Shown: positions 19,931-32,005 of the stretch, piece by piece
Position numbering within the stretch: the stretch's first letter is position 1
Layout: every line of letters starts with the position of its first letter
Assembly (NCBI RefSeq): GCF_029784165.1
Contig: NC_073696.1
Location: 5,456,001 to 5,520,000 of the forward strand
DNA from: Wyeomyia smithii
Lineage: Eukaryota > Arthropoda > Insecta > Diptera > Culicidae
DNA length: 64,000 nucleotides
Direction: 5' to 3'
Made by a program: the position numbers and the translations under genes
The notes under the pieces: generated by a model
The model's input: only the letters and a program-made list of their open reading frames with translations
Database searches by the model: none
Told to the model about the DNA's origin: nothing

Positions 19931-21109
19931 CAAAAAAAACCCGTTGAGTTGAGTGAGAGTAGGAAAACACGAACTCTCTTTCTTGAAAAAAAAATCCCCA
20001 TCATTGAGTAAATATTTACGATCCAATTTCTCTTATTCATTACTTGTTCATAACGCGACTAACTTTATATTCTCAGCTGTGCACATAGAGAATAACATAT
20101 ATTGCGTGCTCCCACGATGAAAAGTACATCGTAAGAAGGAAGGCGGAGAGAGTGCACCAGTAACGATTTTTTTTATATGGTGCTCTTTTGTGATCTTCGT
20201 TATTCACCTACCATGGAGGTCTGTTTGCAAATGTGCGAAGAATAAGAATAACTCGCACACTGACGACGATGTCAACGCATCATAGGCTTGGTTTATACGT
20301 ATTCATTAATCGCTAGAAGCAATTTTTTTCCATCGGCACTATTAGTAATTGCTCGCCGGGTTCGTCGCTTCAACGTTATATTTATGAGAAAACTCATTAA
20401 ATTCTAAAAATCTTGGTCTAGACAAACGTTGAAAGCTGACTGAATCTCAACAAAAAATAGTTACTTTATTGTCCCAAATTTTAACAATGGGAGAAAAGTT
20501 GAGTTCAAAGATGACTTAATTCATGTACGGATACTTATTGAAAAATAAAAAAAATAATGTGATAAACTTGTTTATCATCAGAATATTTCAGAAGTGATTA
20601 GAAAGTTCTAAAAAATGCGCTCCTATCAACTAAAAGTTCTTTATCGATCGGACAATAAATATGTTTAGGGTGATTAGTGATTGTAGTTTATAATATCTTA
20701 GCATGGTCCCTTGACGAGTTTCCTCATCCAAGTATGAATGTTTTTACTGTGCATCGTGGTATGGAAACAGAGTGCAGAGGACAGCGAATTCAACATTTTC
20801 GGTTGGATTTAATCAAATACTTTTGGATCATCAGCACATAATACATACTTTTCCTAACCGTTTTCAAGTCCATGTTCTTCAGCGATATTCGGTTCAACTA
20901 CTCTTTTTTCAACTGTCGACATCAATAAATGTGTTGTAACACTTCGAGAAAAGACTTGCTTCAGGAATGAAGTGAATAAGGCCTTTATTCGGAAAAATGC
21001 ACCATTTTTATCCATGTATTTTTTCCACCCAAATTAATGAAAAGCTGAGTATAACTAGTTTAGAGTGTATTATTTACATGAACAAAATTTCATCACAATA
21101 ATTATTGAG
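19931..21109. other. Unassigned AT-rich sequence
   Basis: There is no convincing coding region. AT-rich, weakly repetitive sequence lies between the hAT element and the mariner remnant. The end of the mariner element must lie within it, but I could not place the TIR. Confidence 0.45.
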
Positions 21110-21795
21110 ATGGCATCGAAACAAGAAGAAAATCGACAGAGAATTTTGCGCGCCGTCATGGAAAATTCGACTGCGACCAAGAGATGGATCAGAAGACAAC
21201 TGGGAATCACCTATACAACTGTGTCTCGGGTAGTAAAAACGTTTAAGGAGTCCGAGCGGCGAGCTGGATGTGGAGGAACACCGAAGACTGCTGACCCTGT
21301 GAAGGCCCGGAAGGTGTTGGATTATTTCAACCGTAATCCGAACCTTTCGATTCGCGACGTGGCTTTGAAGGCAAAGTGTACCGCCTGGTTCGTTCAGCAA
21401 ACCATAAAATGAGCTAGGCTTCGTGTTTTCAAGGTCCGAAGTGACGTGATCAACAATACACGGCGGATAAATCCCGCGCAAGGAATCTGTATCGAGAATG
21501 GTGAACGAAACTGGTGTGTGTGGTTATGGATGACGAAATCTACATCAAAGCAGACGCAAAGCAGATACCGGGGCTGGAGTTCTACGTTACCAAATCACGG
21601 TTTAATGTTACGGAAGACATAAGGAAGAAGAAAATGGACAAATACGCCAAAAAAAACTTGCTCTGGCAGGCTACATGCCAATGAGGTAAACTGAGTAAAC
21701 CGTACATCACAACGGATACGAAATTTACAGCACCGAGTGCCTCCTGAAGCGTCTGTTGTGCTTCCTGCGGTCCACCGGAGGCGAGACACCATTTT
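21110..21795 (+). pseudogene. Tc1/mariner-type transposase, broken and 3'-truncated
   Basis: It begins at ATG with MASKQEENRQRILRAVMEN, followed by helix-turn-helix-like segments (RQLGITYTTVSRVVK, LSIRDVALKA) up to a stop after VQQTIK. Across a frameshift it continues with VVMDDEIYIKADAKQIPG, the first catalytic Asp region of IS630-Tc1-mariner transposases, then a stop at WQATCQ and a decayed end. The second and third acidic motifs are absent. At about 21.80 kb it abuts the RNase H end of a LINE, probably an old insertion or deletion junction. It is not functional. It is a different copy, and probably a different subgroup, from the one at 6.6-7.6 kb. Confidence 0.75.
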
Positions 21796-21804
21796 TTTCC
21801 TAGT

Positions 21805-22326
21805 CATTGTGGAATCAAAGGAAATGAGAAGGCCGACTTACTAGCCAGACATGGGTCATCCACTAACTTTGTTGGCCCAGAACCTTTCTGTAGGGTCTCC
21901 CCGAGCGCTCTGAAAGCTGAACTCGCTGAATGGGAGAAAGGGACCATCAATGCAAACTGGGAAGTCTTAAGCGGATTACGACAATCGAAAAGATTCATAG
22001 AGCCAAATCGCAAGGAGAGCCTCGTGCTGCTCAGGTAAAATAAGAAAGATTTGGGGACATTCACGGGTCTTACTACAGGGCACTGTCCGAATAAGTATCA
22101 TCTCAAGAAGATAGGCAAACTTGATGATGATAAATGTCGCCTGTGTGACATCAAAAGCGAAACTTCAGAACATCTACTTTGCGAATGCCGAGTATAAATA
22201 CAACGCAGAATGCGTATTTTCGGTAAGGGACACATAGAACCTACCGAAATTTGGAGGGATAGTCCCGGTGAGGTAATAAACTTCATACGAAGTGCGTTGC
22301 CCAACTGGGATAAATGTGAAATGTAG
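21805..22326 (+). pseudogene. RNase H and C-terminal end of an I/LOA-type LINE ORF2
   Basis: The frame starts abruptly with HCGIKGNEKADLLARHGSS, the last motif of a retroelement RNase H domain (H-x-G-I-x-G-N-E-x-A-D). It continues with FTGLTTGHCPNKYHLKKIGK and CRLCD...SEHLLCECR, the C-terminal Cys/His motif common downstream of RNase H in I- and LOA-clade LINEs of mosquitoes. In-frame stops occur after LVLLR and after CECRV, so it is dead. The 3' side has an A-rich run at about 22438-22447 that may be the element tail. The reverse transcriptase region is missing. Confidence 0.75.
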
Positions 22327-22913
22327 CAAGACATCAACTCGCCGCATAGTGATGTACCTGCTCGTACGCACTTAGAGTAAGTTGAAGCATACCACAATAG
22401 ATCAAACAATGGTCGCAGTGGTTCAGTCTTCTACAAGAAAAAAAAATTAACAGTCTTGTATGAACTAAAAAAAACATATTTTTTGCTTCGATATAACGTA
22501 ACGAAAATGAAAATAAAGTTGCCTTATACCAAGGTTTGGCTACAACAATACAAAATCTGGTAAAACTCGAGCATTTTTTGAGTAGTTTCTGAGATTCGTC
22601 TGGATTGGCCACGGGAACCACTCATTCTTACGTGTCTCAAGCCCAAATTTAATATAAAAGTCGAAAACGTGTTTACGAACAGCAGATATTGAGATATTCG
22701 TGCATTATAATTGATACCTAAATATATTCAATATTCTCAATATATCAAAACTCATGTGCATAACCTGTGTTTGATATCATCTCATCACATTCCTCATACA
22801 AAATATAGAACCCAAAAAAAGGTAATGTTCAAGTGGATTTCTGTATTTTTACAAATTAGGTTACTGCTTGTTTTTTTTACCAACTTCAATTCTTTTGTGC
22901 GTGAATTGTGTAC

Positions 22914-23191
22914 ACACTTAAAATTTATTGCCGGGTCTCGGTTATTTATTGCCGAGAACGGCACCACTGTGCGCTCGGTTAAAAAAATGATGACAGCTGT
23001 CACATTTTTCCGTAAATCTCGGTTCACCGAAATGAAATTCCGGCACAAAATATCCGAAATCCGAGATTTCAGTTAGGTTGAACCACGATTTACGAAAAAA
23101 TGTGACAGCTGTCATTTCTTTCTTAACCGAGCACTCAGTGGTGCCGTTCTCGGCAATAAATTACCGAGACCCGGCAAAAATTTTTGGGTGT
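22914..23191. mobile_element. 278-bp hairpin MITE (TIR ACACTTA/ACACCCA, 4-bp TSD)
   Basis: The two halves are near-complete inverted repeats about 110 bp long. They share GCCGGGTCTCGGT, GCCGAGAACGGCACCACTG and GACAGCTGTCACATTTTT. GTAC precedes it (22910-22913) and GTAT follows (23192-23195), which suggests a 4-bp target duplication. The TIR and 4-bp target match the larger element at 34.3-35.25 kb, so the two are probably one family. Confidence 0.75.
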
Positions 23192-23424
23192 GTATTTTTG
23201 TTATGCACGAGTCTTGAATGTTACAACAGAAGCGTTCTATGAAACAATCAGTTGGTTGTTAGAACTTAATTGTTAAAAAAAAATCTGATCGATTGCCAAA
23301 CCTTAGATAATCTGATAATAAATGACTGGGATATAAGCGCCTGACAACTTATTCGAATTTAGGCCCTTACCTCCAGATAGACGTAGTCCTACGTCGAAAA
23401 GCTACGTCATTTAAAAATGATCCC

Positions 23425-24070
23425 TAAGGACGTTGCGATACCACCGATACTAATACAGAATCGATCCTTCTACTTCCAATACTCGGATATTTGGTATCGA
23501 TGTTTTACCAGCGATACTTCATCAATATCGATACACTCCTCTCAGTATCGAAAAGACTCAACAACCCTGTAAAGAAGAACAAACGAAGCAGAAAACTTGC
23601 TGTTTCCTGTACGATTTTGATGCATCGTATGCATGCATGCCATCTCAACGGCACAGGATCAATTATTAAGGAAAAGCGTAATCGACTTTCGACTTTCAGA
23701 GATTCAGTAAATTTACAGACCATTTTACGAACTGACAGGTGTCACGTGTCAGCAGAATAGTTGATGATGTTGCTTTTACTTGCGTTATGTCAGCGGTTCC
23801 GAGCTTTCTGTCAAAATTTCATTCATGGATTGAGTTCAGAAACGTCTCGTAAAATGATCTATATAAATGGTTTAATTGAATTAAACGTTTTATCTTGAGA
23901 AATAAATAATAAAAAAGAAGTATGACTTATATTTTAAATGAACTGGTATCGCACAACGATACATTCAGGTATCGATACGTTAGCCTCGATACTATCGGAA
24001 TATCAGTACTTGCTCTCGAAACAGGTATCGATCCTAAGTATCGATGTTTAATGGTATTGCAACGTCCCTA
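23425..24070. mobile_element. hAT-type MITE, 646 bp (TIR TARGGACGTTGCRATACC)
   Basis: The inverted ends TAAGGACGTTGCGATACC and GGTATTGCAACGTCCCTA are flanked by a perfect 8-bp duplication, ATGATCCC (23417-23424 and 24071-24078). Both subterminal regions are packed with ATCGATAC/GGTATCGAT words. There is no transposase. It lies at the 3' (left) side of the RTE LINE remnant. Confidence 0.85.
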
Positions 24071-24626
24071 ATGATCCCTAGCTTAGATAGCTGCTCGTCC
24101 TCAGACATGGCCTGCATAACGTAGTTCCGCCAATTTACTCGGTGCATGGTTGCCTGCCTCCAATTCCATGGGCACCTGGTGTTCTGCAGATTGTGTTTCA
24201 TCTGATCCACCCATATCACTGTTACCGCCCCTCGTTTTCTTGTTCCTACCGGATTTGAAGCGAACGCCAATTTTGCAGGGTAGCTATCCGGCATTCTAGC
24301 TATATACCCTGCCCAGCGTTTCCTTCCAGCTTCAGCCACTTTCTGAATATTGGGTTCGCCGAAAAGGTACGCAAGCTCGTGGTTCATACTTCGCTTCTAG
24401 ACTCCATTCTCCTGCACACCGCCGAAGATGGTTCTTAGCACCGAGCGCTCGCAGGTCCTCCTCGAGCATTGTCTACGTCTCATGACCGTAGAGAACAAAC
24501 GGTGTTATGTGCGTTTTGCACCGGTTACACTTCGTACGGTGACTGATTCTGCTTATAGTAGGCACGACTTCCGCTGATAATGCGCCTTCGGATCTCACGG
24601 CTGGTATCATTGTCCTCAGTTATCAG

Positions 24627-25173
24627 CAGCGTTGCCACTAAGTTTTGAATAAAATCTGGCAAAACAAAAATAAAAAGTCTGGCAAAAATCTGTCACTCAT
24701 TTTAGGACAAAATTCCTGACAGAATTGAAAGTGAACAACAACAACAATATCGCACGCTAGCCTGGGGGCTAATGCGGTCTCGATCAACTAGATTAGTTGA
24801 GAGAATTCGTTATCGATATTGTTTTCGGCACATTTTGCATATTGTAGGATAAGTACAACGATACACCTCGACAGTTCCAGTTCCTCGACCTGATCGGGAA
24901 TCGAACCCGATATCACAACCGTGTGGGAGAGCTAGCCGACCGACATCGCTAACCACAGAATTGAAAGTGATGACCTTTTTTTGCTCTCGCCGGGTGTAGG
25001 TAGGTAAAGGCCAGGCACGGCCCATGTCGCAATCATGACCTTTTTGCGAGACGACGCGGATAAAATCTGGCTCATTTACAAATATCTGGCAGATTCTGAG
25101 GGGTTTCTGTTTGTCTGGCGCGCAAACAGAAATTTGGCAAAATCCAGATTTATCTGGCACAATGGCAACGCTG
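24627..25173. mobile_element. hAT MITE, 547 bp (TIR CAGCGTTGCCAY) inside the RTE remnant
   Basis: The inverted ends CAGCGTTGCCAC and ATGGCAACGCTG are flanked by a perfect 8-bp duplication, GTTATCAG (24619-24626 and 25174-25181). Subterminal AAATCTGGC/GCCAGA words recur on both sides. It interrupts the RTE frame just after the FVYFGSL segment, and itself holds a SINE. Confidence 0.88.
24735..24956 (-). mobile_element. tRNA-derived SINE (Feilai-like architecture)
   Basis: On the minus strand a tRNA-like head has GTTAGCGATGTCGGTCGG (A-box region) and GGGTTCGATTCCC (B box). A non-tRNA body follows, ending in a (TTG)n tail at 24735-24746. The 14-bp duplication AGAATTGAAAGTGA flanks it at 24721-24734 and 24957-24970. 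The head and body layout recalls mosquito SINEs such as Feilai, but I am not certain of the family. Confidence 0.88.
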
Positions 25174-26596
25174 GTTATCAGTGAGCCAAAATAGACAAAC
25201 TCGTCGACTACCTTGAACTCGACACCGTCGTCCGTAATACTACTGCCTAGGCGCTGTCGGTCGGCTTCGGTTTCGCCGGCAAGCATATACTTTAGACGTA
25301 TTTACCTGCAACCCAGTGCTCGCTGCTTTCCGTTTTAGTCTGGTGTACTGTTCGTTGTTCCGCTGCAGTCGTTCTACCGACAATGTCCATGTCAACAAAC
25401 GAATTGACTGGGTTTGTTGAAAATCGTACTCCGCGTACCCTGTAGCGCAATGTTGAATATCAGGCAGGGGAGACAATCCACCCGAAATTCGCACAAAGCA
25501 CTGCGTCTCATGGCCCGTAGCCTTTTTCAGTCTTATCAGCTTCCACGAAAAGTCATTTTCGTCCATGACCTTCCATAGCTCTTTTCGGTCGATAATGTCA
25601 TATGCGGTTTTGAAGTCTATGAATGGGTGGTGCGTGGGGGCTTTATATTCATGGCATTCATGGAGGATCTGCCATGCTTCAACAAAACCGGCCTGGAAAC
25701 TTTCCACCAATCTGTTGGCTCCATGACGGTGATCGCACGATAGTGCCCACAGTCTAATTTGTCGCATTTTTCATAGATAGGGCAGATAGCCCCATCTTTA
25801 CACTCCCCGGTAGCTGCTCTATGTCCAAAATTCTTGCAATCAGCCGGTGCAAAAAAGCTTCCATTTTTATAAGCTCCGCTCCGAGGCCATCTTCCCAGCC
25901 GATTTATTGTTTTTCAGCTGCTTAATGGCATCCTTAACTTTACATATCGTTGAGGCTAACACGTCTTCTATGTTTGTCGCACCGACGGGATAGCTTTCTC
26001 CGCCGCCATGGTCCTCTGCATGGGCGCCATTCATGTGTTGATCGTAGTGCTGCTTCCATCTATCGATCATCTCAGGATCATCCGTCAAAATGCTTCCATT
26101 TTTATCCCGGCACATTGCGGCTCGCGGTACAAAGCCTTTGCGGGATGCGTTGAATTTTTGATAGAATTTTAGCGTTTCCTGAGAGTGATGCAGCTGTTCC
26201 AACTCTGCATACTCCTCATCCTCTAGCAGGTGCTTTTTCTTCCGGAAGATTTGGGATCGCTGCATGTTCTTCTGTCTGTGTCGGAGAACATCTTCTACAT
26301 CTTGGCCGCCCGCGCAGCGTTCTTCTCATCCATCACCGTCCTACATTCGTCGTCGAACCACTCGTTTCGTTGAGTTCGTCCCACATGCCCGATGACGTTC
26401 TTCGATACGCTATTAATGGTTGTTTTGATGGTTTTCCAGTACTCGAGAGGAACTTCCTCCAGCTGGTCCTCTTCGCGGTTCTCTTTCAGCGGTAGGGCTC
26501 AAAGGTCTCGCAATAAGTCCCAAAAAATTTATAAATTTGAGCTCAACCGGAGTTAGTGGAGCCTCGAAGCATTCAAAGTTTCACTTTTTGACCTAT

Positions 26597-27240
26597 TGGA
26601 TGGTGCGAAACCAGTACAAAATTGTGCGTTTTTAGCGGAACCAGTACAATGATTGCGTGTTGGGCATAACGCTATTAATGCTCTAGCGTTTCTCCAAAGT
26701 ATTTGGCAGCTCCAAACTACTACACCTAAACAGTTTCAACTGGTATCAAGCAACTTGCAAAGCGAGCGAGAAGCAAAACCTTTCTCCTCCTTTCTGCTAT
26801 AGGACGAGACATATGCTACGCTTTTCAAGTCTTTTGCACACACGCTTTCGAGATACTTTTTCTTCTTCATGCATTCCACTGAATAGCAGCAAACACGCAT
26901 CGACAGTATGAGTGAGACTAACAACACTGGCATCTAGTATGTATAGCACGAATGTCTCGCTCATTTCGTAAAACGCGTCGCAACCCGAACCGAAAAAGAA
27001 GCGAAAGAGCAACCTGCAAATTATATCTGACGTATCTAGTCTCGTCGCACGTACATGGAAAATCTACGAGCAAGAGAGAAAGAGCAGCCACTAATACACT
27101 CGATGTGAGAAATAAAGTGTCAGTATATGATACATATTCTGATTTCAATCTATGTCAATGTATTCGCAGTACAACTGTTGCGATGTGCGTTTCACACATT
27201 TATTGTGCGATTTCTGTGCAACATTTGTGCGAATCGCCAA
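26597..27240. repeat. Second copy of the TA-MITE body
   Basis: It is collinear with 4267-4980 from GGATGGTGCGAAACCAGTAC to TTGTGCGAATCG, with small deletions. The terminal CACGCAAAAGTTG repeats are missing, so this is a truncated copy. Confidence 0.85.
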
Positions 27241-29040
27241 ATATATGCACGGAAAGTTTAGAGAAACAATTATTTTGAGAGAAATCGATTTTAAGCTTGA
27301 AATTTTCTAATTTTTCGAAACAACACCAAATCTTAACATTTCATACATTTCTGAGGCATTTAACATAAGAAAATCGATTTCCACAATTCCATGAGCCTGT
27401 GAATCTTTTTCATCGGTTAATCACTTAACACAACCTTTGACCACGAAGTTCGTAAAGTCGATTCTCATTGGCACCCTAATGTGCATCTGTGGCACATCTT
27501 CAATTTTGTGCTCTTGCTGAGTTAGCGCTTCAATAAGTCTAACTGAACGTTCTTTGTCATTATGCCTTCAACCAATTCAAGTTCTCCTACATCGGACTAA
27601 GTCATGAAATTTAAATTTAAACTCTCTTCGCATTGAAGATGATAACAGCAAGCTATGTTAGTTATTTAATGCATTTGTTATAATTCACCTCCATTTAACG
27701 ATAGGCTTCTAATATTGATTTTCCAGACTTTCGCAAGTCCTCCGCTATTTTCATGTGATACCATCAAACCCAAATAACATTAATTTGGTCTTGTCTGACC
27801 ATCGGACCTTTTTCCATTCATCAATTGTACACGGAATGTTGCCCAGGCCGACCGTTTTTCAATTTTTTTTCGATAACCCAGGCTCATGAAATGCTATTTC
27901 CATCCTTAAGATGAATGGATGAAACGATTTCGCACTGGGCACATAGACGGAGAAAAACTCACCTCAATTTGTTCTCATATTTTTAGAGCTAACAGAATCG
28001 CTCCGCTGATGTAAAAAAATCACTCTTTTAAACTCATGCACTAGTTCTTAGGCGGTATTTGCAATCAAAATTGTATTACTCTCGAGTAATACAAAAATGT
28101 GTGTAAAGTTAGCTAAAGACGCGTTTATGACTCCAGCACACAAAAATCATTATCAATGTTGGATATATTAAGACAACATTTCAGTTAATATAGTTTTGAT
28201 TGAAGTGATGGCAAAAAATCACAGGAGGGTTGTGTGCAAAGCCACGACCGCAAGGTTGAAGTAGAATACTTTTACAAGAAAGATAACCCGGCTGCTTGAG
28301 TGTCAGTCATTTTTTCTAGGAAATAAACGTTGACTACCAATCGAATTTTGAAGGATTGATTATTTTCAATAATATACTAAGTTGCTTGTCATGATTGGGG
28401 CTTGACAATTTTTAAATTTTGGTTATGCGAAAAAGTAATTTTTATACATATAATGGATGTTTTTCGGATGTCCTGCTGAAGGAAGGAAGAGATAATTCAG
28501 TACGTTCTGAGACACGGAGATAAAGTAAAATTTATAACATTTACAAATTTAAAAATGTTAATTAACTCAAGGGAAAATATTAACTCTTCAATCACCGGGT
28601 TTTTATTTCGTCCTGAAAAGGAGTGTCAAATCAGCTTTTCACTGTTTTCTTTTATCGCAAGGAATACTTTATTGGCACTGTCAGTGATAACGCCAAGATG
28701 TGATCGGAAGATATCGTCGGCTTCGTGGAACACTGGCACAACTTAAAATTTTGCATTTTTGAGTTTTTGATGGAAAACGATGCGAAATCTAGTTAAGTTT
28801 CATCCCACGAAATCTTGTTTCGAAATTCCCAAAAAATCCAGAGTTATGAGTAGAAGTGCCTTTGCTGCACAAATCAAAATTTCTCCATAAAGTTAATAAA
28901 AATAAGGTTTTAACTTGGACAATGGGCTCATAATATGGGCATAATAGACCTAAAAGAGTTAAATGAGGATTGATAATCTTAAACTAACAAACTTTTCTTG
29001 GAAACTTTTCATTGAATGCATTTACTAGTGCCCACTATCG
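27241..29040. other. Unassigned AT-rich sequence
   Basis: No gene, transposon end or tandem repeat was recognised over 1.8 kb. A short block at 28.24-28.33 kb (CACGACCGCAAGGTTGAAGTA) weakly resembles sequence at about 12.79 kb. Confidence 0.45.
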
Positions 29041-29730
29041 CACAGAGACTGCATTTCACTAAAGTACCTCACTGCATCAGGCGCTATCGATGCTGAGATC
29101 CGCTGCAACTGTTGCGCTATCCATAGCCATGCCACAGTTGTGGCCGCTATACGCTGCCATTGGTATTCACTGTCCCTGCATCAGCTGGCCCAGCTGCTAT
29201 CGTTGCTGGAATCCGCTGCAACTAGTGCGCTATCCATTGCTACGCCACAGCTGATGGCTTTCCGCCATCGCTGGTATCCACTGCACTGCTAGTGCTGCTG
29301 CTTAGGGAAGACGACTGCTGTTATCGCTGTCTAGAACTATTATGAGCGGCTTCGGCTGAAACAGGCTCTTATATAGGTCAAATAGCATATTTTAAATTGC
29401 AAGGTATATGATTCTGTCGACCGTGCTTGGGAAGCAATCATATAACGACCGATCAGAGGTCGAATTTCTCATTTTGACAAGGCTTGACTATTTTCAATAG
29501 TACAATAGTGTGAATAACAAAGTTACAGTTATCTTTATTTGGGAGGAATCTTAGAAGATTTTCCAATCTATTGCTGCAAGAACGAAGGAAATCCATCGAA
29601 TACTAACCGATTTATTAGCATTTGAAATTGGACATATTTTTAATTTTTTTCGGTTTTAGATTTTCATTTCACATCCCTATGTAGCCGAACTTCCTGAGAG
29701 AAGTATTCTACTTCAAAAGGCATTTTGATT
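29041..29730 (-). repeat. TATA-containing repeat cassette, copy B
   Basis: Minus-strand order: an AT-rich block starting GAAGTAGAATACTTCTC, then CTATATAAGAGCC at 29364-29376, then a GC-rich leader of roughly 95-bp units with GCCACAACTGTGGCATGGCTAT, a self-complementary core. The AT-rich half matches the corresponding part of copy D nearly base for base. No protein is recognised. It could be the promoter and leader of a retroelement or of a tandem gene family. Confidence 0.6.
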
Positions 29731-30222
29731 TCCAAAATTGGATTTCCTGATGGCAATCTTCATGCTGCCCATACACGGGGGGAATAATGGCTGTCTGGCG
29801 ACACACGCTGAGAAAAACCGCGCTGCTCCTGAGACGTGGTGACCAACCACAGGGCTAGTGCTGCTGCTAAGGAAGGACGACTGCTGTTGTCGCTGTCTGA
29901 TGCTACGCTATGCATAGCCATGCCACAGTTGTGGCCGCTATACGCTGGCCTAACTGCTGAGCAACTGCAACACTATCCGTAGCCATGCCACAGTTGTGGC
30001 CGCCATTGGTATCCACTGTAACTGCATCTGCTGGCCCTGCTGCTATCAATGGTGAGATCCGCTGGAACTGCTACGCTTATCCACAGCCATGCCACAGTTG
30101 TGGCCGCTTCCGCTATCGATGGTACCCACTGCTCGCTCCCGCTGCTGCTAAGGGAGGACTGCTGTCGTCGCTGTTCAGAACTATTATGAGCGGCTTGGAC
30201 TAAAACAGGCTCTTATATAGGG
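29731..30222 (-). repeat. TATA-containing repeat cassette, copy C (partial)
   Basis: It is nearly identical to 31155-31670, starting cattttgatttccaaaattgg and running through CATACACGGGGGGAATAATGG and three GCCATGCCACAGTTGTGGC units to the TATATAAG motif. It diverges immediately upstream of the TATA box. It adjoins copy B head to tail. Confidence 0.65.
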
Positions 30223-31140
30223 ATGAAAATAGGAATGAATTATTTCACGTACGTGGTGGAATGATATAACTTGAAAAATATGTGTGGTTCAGAGCGATCA
30301 TTTGATAAGCTCCACCTCTTTTTTCAGTTTCTAAAGTTTTTCCTCAGTTTCGTAGCACGGATGCACAAAAATGATTTCTTGGCGAGCCGGACCGAGAGCA
30401 TTGAAGCAACAAAATAACATGTTTTGTGTCGTGTTGTGCAGCTTGGTTGAAGAAAATGTTCCCGTCCCCATGTCGCATGTAAGCAGATTATTGCGTTCAG
30501 TAGACAGTAGATAGTGTATCCAGCGAATAAACACCGATGGTGCTCTCACACACGCAACGGTTTTAACCCGTATCTTATTGCGGTTTGTAACATCAAGCGA
30601 TTTCGTTTGCTCGCTGTTGCGTGTTGCATCATGTTGCAACTTGGCAGCTGGGAGACGACGAAATTCTGTTTACGCTGATTGATTGAATCGACTTCATATT
30701 AGTTCTGCATAGTCGAACTAACTGCTTTTGTAAATGCGTACTAACAGGGCAGTTTATTATTCAATGTCGGTTAAGCTGATCGCAGCCTTTACGCTGCCCC
30801 TACAGTGGGGGGTTTACTAATTAATGTGAAAATTAGACAACTACAACAGAATTTGATTGCATCCCGCACAGAATGTCTGCTTGTGTTGATGCCAGAAAAT
30901 TATTAACCTTCAATTATATTTTTATTTGCCTTCAAAAAAGCATTTTGCTGTTCAAAATCGGTTGCTAATTACAACCTTTGAGCTGCCCTAACATCGGGGA
31001 AATTAAGATACACGGACAACATGCACTGTGGAAGCTATTTCACTCTCAGTAAATTAGACGGGTGCGACAAATTTAAATTGCTAGGATGCAACACAGAATG
31101 CTTGCTTGCGTTGATAAAAATTATTAACTTTCAATGACTT
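30223..31140. other. Spacer between TATA cassettes with ~190-bp repeated blocks
   Basis: There is no gene. Three related blocks carry CTGCCCCTACAGTGGGGGG (30.80 kb), CTGCCCTAACATCGGGG (30.98 kb) and CTGCCCATACACGGGGGG (31.21 kb, start of copy D). Two of these are preceded by TTGCCTTCAAAAA.GCATTTTG, so the region is itself a decayed tandem repeat. Confidence 0.5.
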
Positions 31141-32005
31141 GTTAATTTGCCTTCAAAAAGGCATTTTGATTTCCAAAATTGGATTTCCTGATGGCAATCT
31201 TCATGCTGCCCATACACGGGGGGAATAATGGCTGTCTGGCGACACACGCTGAGAAAAACCGCGCTGCTCCTGAGAAGTTGTTCACCAACCACAGGGCTAG
31301 TGCTGCTGCTAAGGAAGGACGACTGCTGTTGTCGCTGTCTGATGCTACGCTATGCATAGCCATGCCACAGTTGTGGCCACTATACGCTGGCCTAACTGCT
31401 GAGCAACTGCAACACTATCCGTAGCCATGCCACAGTTGTGGCCGCCATTGGTATCCACTGTAACTGCATCTGCTGGCCCTGCTGCTATCGATGGTGAGAT
31501 CCGCTGGAACTGCTACGCTTATCCACAGCCATGCCACAGTTGTGGCCGCTTTCCGCTATCGATGGTACCCACTGCTCGCTCCCGCTGCTGCTAATGGAGG
31601 ACTGCTGTCGTCGCTGTTCAGAACTGTTATGAGCGGCTCCGGCTGAAACAGGCTCTTATATAGGTCAAATAGCATGTTTTCAATTGCAAGGTTTATGATT
31701 CTGTCGACCGTGCTTGGGAAGCAAGCATATAACGACCAATCAGGGGTCGAAATTTTCGTTTTGACAAGGCTTGACTATTTTCAATAGTACAATAGTGTGA
31801 ATAATAAAATTACAATTATCTTATTTTGGGAAGAATCTTAGAAAATTTTCCAATCTATTGCTGCAAGAACGAAGGAAATCCATCGAATACTAACCGATTT
31901 ATTAGCATTTGAAATTGGACATATTTTTCACTTTTTTCGGTTTTAGATTTTCATTTCACATCCCTATGTAGCCGAACTTCTTGAGAGAAGTATTCTACTT
32001 TAAAA
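31141..32005 (-). repeat. TATA-containing repeat cassette, copy D (most complete)
   Basis: It contains the whole cassette: GAAGTAGAATACTTCTCTC-like start on the minus strand, AT-rich block, CTATATAAGAGCC near 31652-31663, and a GC-rich leader with repeated GCCACAACTGTGGCATGGCT units. It ends at CCCCCCGTGTATGGGCAGC and GAAATCC. The unit matches B for its right half and C for its left half. Confidence 0.6.

Larger units (their letters stand above)
24079..26500 (-). pseudogene. RTE-clade LINE ORF remnant (reverse transcriptase)
   Basis: Scattered frames in order on the minus strand match an RTE-type polyprotein. First comes NEWFDDECRTVMDEKNAARA, then YAELEQLHHSQETLKFYQKF and DRWKQHYDQHMNGAHAEDHGG. 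Next is the RT core with SFQAGFVEAWQILHECHEYK, THHPFIDFKTAYDIIDRKEL and YTRLKRKA, then RQRLGSSITDDGVEFKVVDE with FVYFGSL, and last MNHELAYLFGEPNIQKVAEA with GRKRWAGYIARMP near the C-terminus. The FADD box and the RGLRQGD-type motif are lost in a deletion. Several frameshifts and a 547-bp hAT insertion break it. The N-terminal endonuclease is absent here. Confidence 0.85.
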
